From Selenomonas sputigena (lineage in GTDB: Bacteria; Bacillota; Negativicutes; Selenomonadales; Selenomonadaceae): 64,000 bases of DNA. How positions within the stretch are numbered: the first letter of the stretch is position 1; every line of letters begins with the position of its first letter. Both the position numbers and the translations under genes were made by a program. Shown piece by piece: positions 33,234 through 42,578 of the stretch. Where the stretch lies: positions 1,924,051 to 1,988,050 of the forward strand of contig NZ_CP110383.1 of NCBI RefSeq assembly GCF_026015965.1, written 5' to 3'. Below the pieces are notes generated by a model. The model was not told the origin of the DNA. It saw only the letters and a program-made list of their open reading frames with translations, and ran no database searches.

Positions 33234-34400
33234 TTACAGACGGTGTGCGCCGTCCGCAATATTCGCCACATAGAAGCTCGGCGCATAGCCAATCTTCTCC
33301 GTATATGCCTCTGCAACATTCTTCTCAAATGCAGGAATTGCCTCGTCGCGCACAATGCTGACCGTGCAGCCCGCAAAGCCGCCTCCCGTCATGCGCGAGC
33401 CGAGCACTCCCTCCTGCTGCCACGCGAGTTCCGCGAGCGCATCCAGCTCGGGCCCCGTCACCTCGTAATCGTCGCGCAGGGAAACGTGGGAATCGTTCAT
33501 CAGTGCGCCAAACCGCTTCACATCATTCTGCTCAAGCGCCTCCACTGCCTCAAGTGTGCGGCGGTTTTCATAAACCGCGTGGCGTGCGCGTCTGCGCTCG
33601 ACCTCATCCTCGATGACGGCGGCATTCTCATCGAACTCTGCATTCGTCAGCTCGCCGAGCGTTTTGATCGCCTTGACCTTCTGCAGAGCTTTCAGCGCCG
33701 CCTCGCTCTGCATGCGCCGCTCGTTATACGCAGAAGAAACGAGGCTGTGCGCCTTGTTCGTGTTTGTGATGACGATGCTGCACCCCTTGAGGTCGAGCTT
33801 GCTGTAGCGGTACTCAAGTGTATTGCAGTCGAGCAGGATCGCGCAGTCCTTCTTGCCCATGCCGACGGCAAACTGATCCATGATGCCGCAGTTCATGCCG
33901 ACGAATTCATTCTCCGCCTTTTGCGCGAGCTTTACAATCTCCGCCATGTCGATGCCGAGTCCAAGCTCCTCATTCAGAATGACCCCCATCAAAACCTCGA
34001 TGGAAGCGGAAGAAGAAAGCCCCGCACCGTTGGGCAGCGTCCCGTAGACGAGGATGTCGAAACCGTGCGCTGCAGGATGTCCCGCATCCTCCATCATGCG
34101 CACGACGCCGATGGGATAGTTGGCCCAGCCATAGGCTGCGCTCTTCACCGCACCGTGCATGGGGAACTCCACCACGCCTTGCTCCTCTGCATTCATCGAG
34201 TAGAGGCGCGACACATCATCCGCACGCGGCGCAGCGAGCGCATACGTGCCGAGCGAGATCGCACACGGAAAGACGTGCCCGCCATTGTAGTCCGTATGCT
34301 CGCCGATGAGATTCACACGCCCCGGCGAGAAATACGCATGCGTTTCAGCCGCACCGAATTTCTCACGAAATACTTTTTTCATCTCATCCAAGATTGCCAT
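33234..34400 (-). CDS. galK: Galactokinase
   Basis: A 388-residue GHMP kinase that phosphorylates galactose. Signatures are SPGRVNLIGEHTDYNGGHVFP, PNGAGLSSSASIEVLMG (phosphate loop) and GSRMTGGGFAGC. The second ATG is chosen because GGAGGAGG lies just before it; the first ATG is part of that site. First gene of galK-galE-galT-regulator-aga, with a promoter and two operator-like sites upstream. Confidence 0.95.
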   Translation of the reverse strand: MAILDEMKKVFREKFGAAETHAYFSPGRVNLIGEHTDYNGGHVFPCAISLGTYALAAPRADDVSRLYSMNAEEQGVVEFPMHGAVKSAAYGWANYPIGVVRMMEDAGHPAAHGFDILVYGTLPNGAGLSSSASIEVLMGVILNEELGLGIDMAEIVKLAQKAENEFVGMNCGIMDQFAVGMGKKDCAILLDCNTLEYRYSKLDLKGCSIVITNTNKAHSLVSSAYNERRMQSEAALKALQKVKAIKTLGELTNAEFDENAAVIEDEVERRRARHAVYENRRTLEAVEALEQNDVKRFGALMNDSHVSLRDDYEVTGPELDALAELAWQQEGVLGSRMTGGGFAGCTVSIVRDEAIPAFEKNVAEAYTEKIGYAPSFYVANIADGAHRL

Positions 34401-34455
34401 TGGCTCCTCCTCCATATATCTTCATTTGTCCGTCTATATTTTGGCTTGTATGAAA

Positions 34456-34510
34456 GTAAACGTTTTCTTTTCCCGCTTCCTATTCTATCCTCTTTCGTAA
34501 AGAAACGCAA
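34456..34510 (-). promoter_or_regulatory. gal operon promoter with two LacI-type operators
   Basis: On the minus strand TTGCGT (34505-34510) and TAGAAT (34482-34487) are 17 bases apart. The near-palindrome AAACGCAAGCGTTT (34503-34516) overlaps the -35 box. GTAAACGTTTTCT (34456-34468) lies just downstream of the -10 box, and this 13-mer is identical to one at the lac promoter. The layout fits repression by a LacI/GalR protein. Confidence 0.7.
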
Positions 34511-34590
34511 GCGTTTTTGTGAGATTTTCATAGGGAAACGCTGATAAAATGAAGTCGCCCAGATTTGCGCAGATGCGCTGGTTCTATGGC

Positions 34591-34716
34591 GGTCAACGTC
34601 AACCAATCATGCGGCGCACTTCGCGCTTGCATTCTTGGGACGTTTTCGCATACGAGCCGTTGCCCAATCGCCTGCGTCCTTCGGACTTGGCTTTTGGACG
34701 GCTCAGCAAGGAGACA
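34591..34716 (+). repeat. Dispersed repeat family B, variant copy
   Basis: Contains GGTCAACGTC, then GGGACGTTTTCGCATACGA, then CCCAATCGCCTGCGTCCTTCGG. Its reverse complement aligns with both units at 54930-55167. It lies between the 3' end of lacZ and the gal promoter. The rest of this 444-base gap (34717-34844) holds only a short word, CTGAATTTATCAGTGATTCC, that recurs with few changes at 40584, just after another gene end. Confidence 0.7.
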
Positions 34717-34844
34717 AACCGCAGGCGTAGCGGTGCTACGTCGAGGATTTGTCGACGACGAGAGGACAGTGCAGATGCGTGAAGATGGGTGGCTGAATTT
34801 ATCAGTGATTCCATAGGTTCAGCAAAAGACGGATGCCCCCGCCG

Positions 34845-37800
34845 TCAAATCCCCTTCATCGTAAACGAGAGGCTTCTCTTCCCATTCGGATAGGTATACT
34901 CCGCAAGCACGGGTGCGCCCCAGCTGTCGTCGCCGCCCACGCCGCACATGCCCGCCGACGCACGCAGATATGTATGCTGCGGACGCGGCAAATCGTACGC
35001 ATGGCGCGCATTCTCCAATTCGTGCGGACTGTACGGGAGCGCCGATGCCTCAAACGGCACATCTGCCGCGAGACGGATTCCGTGACCGCCATGATCCGTA
35101 ACCTCGATCCAGCGCACGCCGCAGTGATTGCCCGTCTCCTGCGGACGCAGATACGGCTCGACCTCGTCCGACGCCGTGCTCTCGTAGACGCCGAGACGTG
35201 CGCCGCAGCAGCGGTCGATGTAGTTTTCCTTCGGCCCGTAGCCATAGAATCGAATGCGATCATAGTCCGTATCTAGCGTAAAGATCATGGCAAAGTCGGG
35301 CATCTCCGGCATCCCCTCTGTTGCCTCATATTCCATCGTGACGCCGACTTCCCCGCTCGCCTCCGCCGTATAGGAGACCACGCATGCAGCAGCAGGCTCC
35401 GTGGCAAGCGCATAAGTAAAGCGCACGGTGACGCGCTTGGCATGCCGTTCATCGCGTCTGCCGAAGAAACCTTTCACCGTCTCGAAATCTTCGCCGTCCA
35501 CGCTGTACTCGATGCGCGTGCAGCGGCGGTAGAGGCTCGCGAGTTTCCACTGCGCCGTATCCGCCATGCGTCCGCTGCCGTAGTCATTGTCGATCGGCGC
35601 ACGCCAGAAGCTCGGCTGCGGCAGCTCCTCGATCAGCTCCCGTCCGCCATGGCGATAGGAGACGAGATTGCCCTGCGCGCTTGAGAACATGAGGGAAAAG
35701 CCCTCCCCCTGCACGCCGAGGTTGATATCTCCCTGCACCACGCGCAGGCTGCCCGACGCCTCCAACGGCATATAAGCAGGAGCGGCGACGCCAAAGCCAA
35801 GGACATCCAAAAGGCGCGTTCCTGCATCCTCAGGCGGCACGACGACCGCTTGCCCGAAGGCGATCTCATGGCCTGCAGGCGCCCATATTTCCTCCTCTTT
35901 GACAAGGAGCGATGCCGTCAGCACATACTCGCCTTCGCCTGCGTAAGGCAGCCTATTCTTGATGAAGCGTGTTTCTCCCGGCGGCACATCATGCTCCCCT
36001 GCATACGCCTGCCAGATCTCGCGCCCGTCAAGGAGGAGCGAGAGCCACAAATCATAGTCGCCCGCATACGAAAAGAGGCTCTTATTCTCGATCTCCACAC
36101 CTTCCCATGAAGGACGGAGCGTGAAATTCTGATAGTTGTACTTCACCTCCTGCAGCTTTGCCGTAGGACGACGATCGGCAAAGAAGATACCGTTGCCGCT
36201 GAAGTTGTAGTCCGACGGACGATCGCCGAAGTCGCCGCCGTAGAGGAATACATCCTCGCCATAACGCCCGCGCCTGCGGATCGCCTGATCGCCGAAATCC
36301 CAGATGAAGCCTCCCTGATAGAGCGGCTCGCGCTCCGTCAGTTCCGTGTACTTGTGCATGCCGCCGCAGCTGTTGCCCATCGCATGCGTATACTCGCAGC
36401 AAATGAACGGCTTGTCTCGGTGCTCCTTGAGGAACGCTTCGATGTCCGCCGCCTTCGTATACATCTGACTCTCCATATCGCTCGTCGCCGGATAGCTGCG
36501 GTCCCAGAAAATGCCCTCGTAATGCACGAGGCGCGTGGGATCGACGCGGCGGAAGTACTCGCTCATCTCGTAGATGATGCGGCCGCCGCAGGACTCGTTG
36601 CCGCACGACCAGATGAGGATGCACGGATGATTCTTGTCGCGCTCATACATCGACTGAGCGCGATCGAGCACGGCGGGCAGCCACTCCTCGCGGTCGCCGG
36701 GAACAGTATGCGCGTCCTTCGCACACGCCCCATTCTTCATCCATGAGCCGTGCGTCTCAAGGTTCGTCTCATCGATCACATAAAAGCCATAAATGTCTGC
36801 CAGCTCGTAGAGACGACTGCTGTTCGGATAGTGCGACGTACGAATCGCATTGACATTCGCACGCTTCAGCGCGATGAGATCCTGCTCGAAGAGCGCGGGA
36901 TCCATCGCCCTCCCATGATCGGAATCAAACTCGTGCCGATTAACTCCCTTGAACACGATGCGCTTGCCGTTGATCTGCATGACTCCATCTCGGATGCAGA
37001 ACTCACGGAAACCGACGCGCACGCGCACGACCTCCTGCAAAGCACCCGCCGCATCACGCACGCGGATCATAAGATGGTAGAGCCATGGGTGCTCCGCGCT
37101 CCAGAGACGCACGCAGGCAGCCTCTCCCGAAAACGCATGACTCTTTTCCGTGATGACTGCCTTTTCTCCCTCTACGCAATCTCCTTCCGGATCGCAGAGC
37201 AGAATCTCGACATGCTTTTCTGCCGCATCGCCGAATGTGAGGTGCACATCAAGCTTTCCGTGCGTATAGCCATCCCGCTCAAGCGGCACGGCACGAACGG
37301 CAACATCCTCGATGTGATGCTGCGGTTTCGTGTAGAGCAGGACGTCGCGATAAATTCCCGAGAAGCGCCAGAAGTCCTGATCCTCAAGCCAGCTCGCACT
37401 CGTATAGCGGAATACCATCGCCGCCAGCTTGTTCTCCCCCGTCACGAGATACGGCGTCAGGTCGAAGTCTGCAGGTGTGCAGCTATCTTCACTGTAGCCG
37501 ACGAAATGACCGTTGAGGAAGAGTGCGAGCGCCGCATCCACGCCGCCAAAGGAGATATAGACGCGCTCCCAATCCTCGGGCACGGCAAAATACTTCACAT
37601 AGCAGCCGACGGGATTATCACGCACGGGAATCTCGCCCGGCACGATGCTCTCATGCCCGTCCCACGGGTACGTCGTATTCGTGTAATGCGGCGCTCCGTA
37701 CCCCTCCATCTGGATATGCGCCGGCACACGGATCGTCTCCCAATCGCGGCAGTCATAATCCGCCGCCTCGAATCCCTGCGGGATGTGCTCGGTGTTCCGC

Positions 37801-37964
37801 GCATAGGCGAAATGCCAAATGCCGTCGAGCGTGCGGTAAAATGAGGACACGCCGCGCGCAAGCTCCGCTTCGTCGCGATAGAATACGTGGTCGCTGTGCG
37901 CAGGCAGACGGTTCTCTGCGAAGTAGCACGGATCTCTCAATTTCTCAAAGTCGAATGCAGCCAT
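34845..37964 (-). CDS. lacZ: Beta-galactosidase, GH2
   Basis: A 1039-residue LacZ-type enzyme, about the length of E. coli LacZ. The acid/base Glu is in IWSCGNESCGG and the nucleophile Glu in FICCEYTHAMGNSCGG; the N-terminal sugar-binding domain and the C-terminal small-chain domain (GYGPKENYIDRC) are present. It has no signal peptide, so it is cytosolic. The ATG follows GGAGGTTTCAC. It lies downstream of the transporter gene and splits lactose into glucose and galactose for the gal operon. Confidence 0.95.
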   Translation of the reverse strand: MAAFDFEKLRDPCYFAENRLPAHSDHVFYRDEAELARGVSSFYRTLDGIWHFAYARNTEHIPQGFEAADYDCRDWETIRVPAHIQMEGYGAPHYTNTTYPWDGHESIVPGEIPVRDNPVGCYVKYFAVPEDWERVYISFGGVDAALALFLNGHFVGYSEDSCTPADFDLTPYLVTGENKLAAMVFRYTSASWLEDQDFWRFSGIYRDVLLYTKPQHHIEDVAVRAVPLERDGYTHGKLDVHLTFGDAAEKHVEILLCDPEGDCVEGEKAVITEKSHAFSGEAACVRLWSAEHPWLYHLMIRVRDAAGALQEVVRVRVGFREFCIRDGVMQINGKRIVFKGVNRHEFDSDHGRAMDPALFEQDLIALKRANVNAIRTSHYPNSSRLYELADIYGFYVIDETNLETHGSWMKNGACAKDAHTVPGDREEWLPAVLDRAQSMYERDKNHPCILIWSCGNESCGGRIIYEMSEYFRRVDPTRLVHYEGIFWDRSYPATSDMESQMYTKAADIEAFLKEHRDKPFICCEYTHAMGNSCGGMHKYTELTEREPLYQGGFIWDFGDQAIRRRGRYGEDVFLYGGDFGDRPSDYNFSGNGIFFADRRPTAKLQEVKYNYQNFTLRPSWEGVEIENKSLFSYAGDYDLWLSLLLDGREIWQAYAGEHDVPPGETRFIKNRLPYAGEGEYVLTASLLVKEEEIWAPAGHEIAFGQAVVVPPEDAGTRLLDVLGFGVAAPAYMPLEASGSLRVVQGDINLGVQGEGFSLMFSSAQGNLVSYRHGGRELIEELPQPSFWRAPIDNDYGSGRMADTAQWKLASLYRRCTRIEYSVDGEDFETVKGFFGRRDERHAKRVTVRFTYALATEPAAACVVSYTAEASGEVGVTMEYEATEGMPEMPDFAMIFTLDTDYDRIRFYGYGPKENYIDRCCGARLGVYESTASDEVEPYLRPQETGNHCGVRWIEVTDHGGHGIRLAADVPFEASALPYSPHELENARHAYDLPRPQHTYLRASAGMCGVGGDDSWGAPVLAEYTYPNGKRSLSFTMKGI

Positions 37965-38077
37965 GTGAAACCTCCGATCTTGTAAAGGAAGCACGGATAA
38001 ATGCAGCCACCCGTCTTATCAGCGCTTCCGAAAGAAAGCGGCCGCCGCCGACCGCTTTCCCATCTCCTAAAATAGAA

Positions 38078-39499
38078 TCACTTGTTCATTTCATCCCATT
38101 TCTCTTCGAGTTCTTCCACGATGCGCGCGTGCTCCGCCTCCGTGAGCGTCACTTTCGCGCGGTAGAGAATCGTGCCGAGCAGAATGAGGGCAAACGGCGC
38201 AGCGAACATCACGAGCTTGAAGTGAAAGAGATTCTCCGGAGAAATCGTCTCCGCTGTCGCACCGCTTGTCATGCCGACCCAGATTGCGGTAAGGCCGATC
38301 ATGCCGCTCGCAATAGCACCTGCGAGCTTGTCCACCAGCGGACGCACGCAGAGGACAAGCGCCTCGTCGCGATGTCCGAGCTTCAGCTGCCCGTACTCGA
38401 CCGCGTCCGTAATCGTCATGAGCACGACGAGGAAGATCAGCGGCTGCGGCAGGGAGAACAGACCTGCGGCAAAGAGCGTCATAATGACGTTCGTGCCCGC
38501 CATCGCGTAGAGCACGATGCCGAGGAGCATGACGGCAACCGAAGCGAAGAAGAGCTTGCGGCGGCTGAACTTCTCCGTCAGCGTCGGGAAGAGTGCCACG
38601 GCGAGCAGACCGATGATGACATTGATCACGCCGAGGAACGAAAACTGCTTTGCATCGCCAAGCACATAGATGAAATAGTAGAGGTTGAAATTGTTGATGA
38701 CATTCTGACCGAGAACGAAGACAAGGTACGCAATCGCAATCCAGAGGAGCTGATCATTCTTGATGAGCACGGAGAACACATCTTTGAATGAAGTCTCCGT
38801 CTTGTTCTCGCGCAATGCGGAATCCTCTTCCTTCGTGCCAAGGCCGAGGATGATCGCCCCGAGAGTCGCGATGCCGCCGCCGACGACGGCAAACGCAAAC
38901 CAACCGCTCGAGTCACCGGCGCCGCCATTCTCGTTCAGCGAGAAATAGAGGACGACGGGCATGACGATCGCCGTCACCAACTGACCGCCGAACACCGAGC
39001 CGATACGCGCATAAGTCGCTGTCACCTCACGCTCATGCGAGTCAAACGAGAGAGCGGGAATCATCGACCAGATCGCAACATCTTTTGCCGAGTAGAACAC
39101 ATCCATGATGAGATAGAGCAGCGCGAAGAGGACGAGGTAGAGCATTGGATTCGACACCGTCAGCCCGCCCATATCCGTAAAGAGGATCGCAAGGGAAATT
39201 GCAGCAACAAACGCGCCCACAATCACCCACGGCTTGAACTTGCCCCAGCGCGTCTTCGTCTTGTCAATCGTATTGCCGATGAACGGATCGAGGAAGAGCT
39301 CGCCCACGCGCAAGACGAGGATGATTGTCGTCACAATGCCGATCATATAAGCATCGTGTTCGTGGTTTTCGGAGTGAAACAGATTGCTCGTGACAAAGAT
39401 CATGAAATACGTCGCGAGCATAGCATAGAACACATCATGTCCGAAAGTGCCGCAGGAATACGCAATACGCGGCCAGAATTTGCTCTTTTTGTCCGACAT
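38078..39499 (-). CDS. GPH-family sugar:cation symporter (LacS/MelB-like)
   Basis: A 473-residue inner-membrane transporter with about twelve helices of the glycoside-pentoside-hexuronide family. Markers are FGHDVFYAML near the start, LFLDPFIGNTIDKTKTRWGKFKPW (the conserved D-rich loop 2-3) and the central LFSLPQPLIFLVVLMTITDAVEYGQLKLGHRDEAL-type loop. It has no fused EIIA domain, unlike streptococcal LacS. Context with lacZ suggests lactose or another galactoside as substrate. Confidence 0.9.
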   Translation of the reverse strand: MSDKKSKFWPRIAYSCGTFGHDVFYAMLATYFMIFVTSNLFHSENHEHDAYMIGIVTTIILVLRVGELFLDPFIGNTIDKTKTRWGKFKPWVIVGAFVAAISLAILFTDMGGLTVSNPMLYLVLFALLYLIMDVFYSAKDVAIWSMIPALSFDSHEREVTATYARIGSVFGGQLVTAIVMPVVLYFSLNENGGAGDSSGWFAFAVVGGGIATLGAIILGLGTKEEDSALRENKTETSFKDVFSVLIKNDQLLWIAIAYLVFVLGQNVINNFNLYYFIYVLGDAKQFSFLGVINVIIGLLAVALFPTLTEKFSRRKLFFASVAVMLLGIVLYAMAGTNVIMTLFAAGLFSLPQPLIFLVVLMTITDAVEYGQLKLGHRDEALVLCVRPLVDKLAGAIASGMIGLTAIWVGMTSGATAETISPENLFHFKLVMFAAPFALILLGTILYRAKVTLTEAEHARIVEELEEKWDEMNK

Positions 39500-39511
39500 G
39501 GGAAGCCCTCC

Positions 39512-40117
39512 TCAGCCTTTGACCGTGCGGATGTAGGCGATGATGCCGTCCGCAATCTTTCCGAGCGGTTCTTTACTCGTATTCACAACGAGATCATAGT
39601 GCGTTCCGTCGCCCCACTTGCGCCCCGTATAGTAGTCATAGTAGCGCGCGCGTTTCTCGTTCTCGCGATTCAGCTCCTTGAGCGTCTTGCCCTCGTAGAC
39701 CGTGCGCCCGCGCTCCTCGCGGTAGTCGTCGTCCGCACAAACGAAGACGGAAAATACATCGTCGCGCTTTCGGAGCGCATAGTCCGCGCAACGTCCAAGG
39801 AAGATGCAGGGACCGTCGGCGGCGAGCTTGCGCACAACGTTCGACTCCGCCATAAACATCCCCTGGCTCGACTCTCCCATCGCCATGCCGAATGAGTGAA
39901 ACGGGATGAAGCGCGAGGACAGTGGCTTCACTGTATTCTCAAACTCAAGCAGCTCCTTCTCATTCAGATCGTTGATGCCAAGCTTCGCCGCGGCAAGATG
40001 CACGATCTGACGATCGTAGAGATGGACGCCCAACTTCTCCGCGAGCAGCCCGGCAAGCTCCCGTCCGCCGCAGCCATATTGGCGGCTGATGGTGAGAATG
40101 AATTTCTTCTCCTCCAT
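39512..40117 (-). CDS. Cytidylate-kinase-like family protein in the lactose operon
   Basis: A 201-residue protein of the cytidylate-kinase-like group. The N-terminal nucleotide loop is ISRQYGCGGRELAGLLA instead of the usual GxxGxGKG of true Cmk, followed by LYDRQIVHLAA, and FLGRCADYALR corresponds to the middle P-loop kinase strand. Its substrate is not known to me. It is the first gene of the operon with the transporter (12-base gap) and lacZ, directly behind the LacI-type operators, so it is expected to be induced with lactose genes. Confidence 0.85.
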   Translation of the reverse strand: MEEKKFILTISRQYGCGGRELAGLLAEKLGVHLYDRQIVHLAAAKLGINDLNEKELLEFENTVKPLSSRFIPFHSFGMAMGESSQGMFMAESNVVRKLAADGPCIFLGRCADYALRKRDDVFSVFVCADDDYREERGRTVYEGKTLKELNRENEKRARYYDYYTGRKWGDGTHYDLVVNTSKEPLGKIADGIIAYIRTVKG

Positions 40118-40198
40118 GTGACTTCCTCCTTCATCATTGGGAAACGACTATGCGTCTCCCGTAAACAAACCTTGAACATAATAGGAGTGGGAAATATA

Positions 40199-40263
40199 GT
40201 AAACGTTTTCTTTCTTACGTTTTCTATTATACTCTATAGATTTTGAAAAAGCAAACGTTTTCT
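40199..40263 (-). promoter_or_regulatory. lac operon promoter with LacI-type operators
   Basis: On the minus strand a perfect TATAAT (40226-40231) has a weak TTGCTT 17 bases upstream. GTAAACGTTTTCT (40199-40211) lies downstream of the -10 box, GCAAACGTTTTCT (40251-40263) overlaps the region upstream, and a half-like TACGTTTTCT sits at 40217-40226. The first is identical to the gal site. Confidence 0.7.
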
Positions 40264-40505
40264 TTTTGAAGCACAAAACTTTTTCCTCTATAAGAATGCA
40301 GACGCTCTTGATGATATACAATGGAGGCGAACGACTCAACAACGCGATAGAACGACGGATCGCCGCAATACCCGTACAGCAGATGCTTTGCCTGCAGCCC
40401 GAAGGACGCGGACGGATTCCCCATGCTTCCGTAAGACGTGAGGCCATAAATTGACACAGGCAACACCGAAGATCGTCCTGACTTCCTCTAAAAAGCAATC
40501 ATAAT
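40264..40505. other. Gap upstream of the lac promoter, no recognised gene
   Basis: On the minus strand a short frame reads SIYGLTSYGSMGNPSASFG before running into the lac promoter. It has no ribosome binding site and resembles nothing I know. It may be a gene remnant. No repeat or RNA gene was seen. Confidence 0.4.
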
Positions 40506-40548
40506 GAAAAAAGACGCGCCGCCGGCAAAATGGCTGCGCGTCTTTTTG
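40506..40548. terminator. Terminator at the end of the exopolysaccharide operon
   Basis: AAAAAGACGCGC and GCGCGTCTTTTT form a 12-bp stem with an inner GCC/GGC pair. It is T-rich on both strands. Confidence 0.8.
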
Positions 40549-40603
40549 TGACCCAATGAAGCACGGGAAAAATAGAGGGAGCTCTGAATTAATCGGTGAT
40601 TCC

Positions 40604-42565
40604 TTAAAACGGGCTGATCGTCTTCTCCTTCGCCAGCGGAATCTGCTTCATCCTCTGGTCGTAGTCTGCTGTCAGGTAGTCGCCCAAGAGGGCGACCTTG
40701 AACTTTCCCGGGTGGTCGTCGGGCAGGAGGTCGTTCGCCGTCAGCAGCATGTCGAGCGCGGGCGCGGTGCGCATGGCGGTCGCGCTCATGTGCATGACGA
40801 GGATCGCGCCGCGCTTCACCGAGCCGTCGTCTTCGTGCGTCAGTCTGTGCAGAATGCCGACGAGGGATTCCATCGAGACGGCATTGTAGTCCTCCGTGCT
40901 GCCGCTGCCGTTGACGACGTAATCGAAGCCGTTATGCAGAATGCTCGCGACGCCCGTGCGGCTCACGGCGAGCGTCGGCGGGCGCAGGATGCGCGTCAGG
41001 GCGTATCTTCCCGACGGCAGGCGCATGTCTCCCATGGTCAGCGCGAGCTTTTCGTAGGAGGAGCGCACGTCGAGTTCGTACGTCTCCTCGTCCATGATGG
41101 CCTTGTTCCTGCCGCCCTTGTCCTGCACGCACATGGGCGTGTGCGTATCCGTATGACTGCCGACCTCGTTGCCGTTCGCCACGATGGCACGCACGAGATT
41201 CGGATTATTGTGGATGTTCTTCGTGATGATGAAGAACGTGCCATGCACGCGATGCTTGTTCAAGACGGCGAGCAGATGGTTGATGGAATCGTCGCTTCCC
41301 CAGTCGTCAAAGGTGAAGAACACGGTTCGCGCGGGTGCCGTCTTGACGATCCCCGTCCTGTCTGCGCGGCGCATCTCCATGCGCGAAAAGCCGAGCATGC
41401 GATCCGTCTCGCCGACTTCGGGCGCACCGACGTAGCGCTTGTAGAACTCCTGCGAAAACGCGCCGCCCTTGAGCTTCTCCTTGCGGATATACGGGCGGAT
41501 TTCCTCGGGCAATGTCGCCGGATCGACGGGATATGTATAAAGAGCCGATGTATCGCCGAGAACATCGAGGACGGATGTGCAGGCGTAGCCCGAGGCTGCC
41601 CGCTCCCGCTCTCGCTCCTCAGGCAGGGCGTGCGTCGTATAGGCGATGTTGTCGACCTTCTCCCGCTTCAAGGTGCGCAGAAGCTCGACGGCGAGCGAGG
41701 AGTGCGTGTAGTAGTCCGTGCGCATGTAGATGATCTCGCCGCGATTGAACGACGTCGTCCAGCGTCCAAAGAGATCGGGCATGACTTCTTCGGGCGACTG
41801 TGCGTCCTTGTGCTTCGACTGCACGGCGTTGAATCCCTGCCCGACGAGGATGCAGCCCATCGCCGAAACGGCCTCGCCGATGGCCGGCTCATCCGCGCCC
41901 GACATCTGGCGCACGACATTCGTTTCCTGACCGTAGGCTCGAAGCCCTTCGCGGATGCGCTCGATCTGCGCACAATAGTCGTCGAAGCCCGCGCCCTCCT
42001 CAGGGCGAAGCCCGATGCCGAGTTCCTGTCCGTATGCGCGAATCAGCTCGATATTCCTCCGATTCCTCGAAAGCTCGCGCTCCGTGACGAAGAAAGTGCC
42101 GCGCATTCCCTGAGCCTTCATTTCCTCCAATATTTCAAGAAGCGGCGCTTCCTTCGACAAGCCGCCGAACGTGAAGATGACGGCGGGCTTCGTGCTGCAG
42201 ATAAAGCGCTGTTTCTCGGCGATATGCCCGCGATTCTTCCTGCGCAGCGCGGCATAGGCGCTCTCCTCAGCGCTCTCCGCGGTGCTCTCCTGCATCGTCT
42301 GTCCGCGCAAGCCTTGCGCTTCTTCCGCCTCGTCCGGCAGTTCCAAAGCTCTCCCCGCCTCTTCCTGCCGCGCAGAAGCTTCCGTGCCCGCGAGCGCCGC
42401 GAGTCTTGACGCTTCGAAGGCGGCAGCGGCATCGGCTCTTTCAGCCGCAGGCGCGGCGGCTGCCGCGGTGCTGCAAAGGGCGGCGAACAGGAAGGCCAAG
42501 GCGCAGAGCGCACCCTTCTTCCCGCTTCTTTTCTTTATCTTCCCATCGCGCATGACTGTTCCCAT
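40604..42565 (-). CDS. Exported protein with two NodB deacetylase domains, the first degenerate
   Basis: A 653-residue envelope protein. A signal or anchor helix lies near residues 20-40 (GALCALAFLFAALCSTAAAAA), then an Ala/Glu-rich linker to about 110. The first NodB-like domain (about 120-330) has FTFGGLS in place of TFDDG and LGIGLRP in place of GSHTxxH, so its metal site is lost. The second domain (about 410-640) is intact: FFTFDDWGSDDS, GSHTDTHTPM, RLPSGRYAL and ILVMHMS. It should remove N-acetyl groups from a beta-linked glycan. The start chosen follows AAAGGAAGAG, 13 bases after the GH18-like gene; it is the last gene of the exopolysaccharide operon. Confidence 0.85.
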   Translation of the reverse strand: MGTVMRDGKIKKRSGKKGALCALAFLFAALCSTAAAAAPAAERADAAAAFEASRLAALAGTEASARQEEAGRALELPDEAEEAQGLRGQTMQESTAESAEESAYAALRRKNRGHIAEKQRFICSTKPAVIFTFGGLSKEAPLLEILEEMKAQGMRGTFFVTERELSRNRRNIELIRAYGQELGIGLRPEEGAGFDDYCAQIERIREGLRAYGQETNVVRQMSGADEPAIGEAVSAMGCILVGQGFNAVQSKHKDAQSPEEVMPDLFGRWTTSFNRGEIIYMRTDYYTHSSLAVELLRTLKREKVDNIAYTTHALPEERERERAASGYACTSVLDVLGDTSALYTYPVDPATLPEEIRPYIRKEKLKGGAFSQEFYKRYVGAPEVGETDRMLGFSRMEMRRADRTGIVKTAPARTVFFTFDDWGSDDSINHLLAVLNKHRVHGTFFIITKNIHNNPNLVRAIVANGNEVGSHTDTHTPMCVQDKGGRNKAIMDEETYELDVRSSYEKLALTMGDMRLPSGRYALTRILRPPTLAVSRTGVASILHNGFDYVVNGSGSTEDYNAVSMESLVGILHRLTHEDDGSVKRGAILVMHMSATAMRTAPALDMLLTANDLLPDDHPGKFKVALLGDYLTADYDQRMKQIPLAKEKTISPF

Positions 42566-42578
42566 CTCTTCCTTTCCT

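Noticed and set aside
40227-40466. 79-codon minus-strand frame upstream of the lac promoter
   Set aside because: It runs into the operators and -10 box, has no ribosome site and matches nothing recognised.
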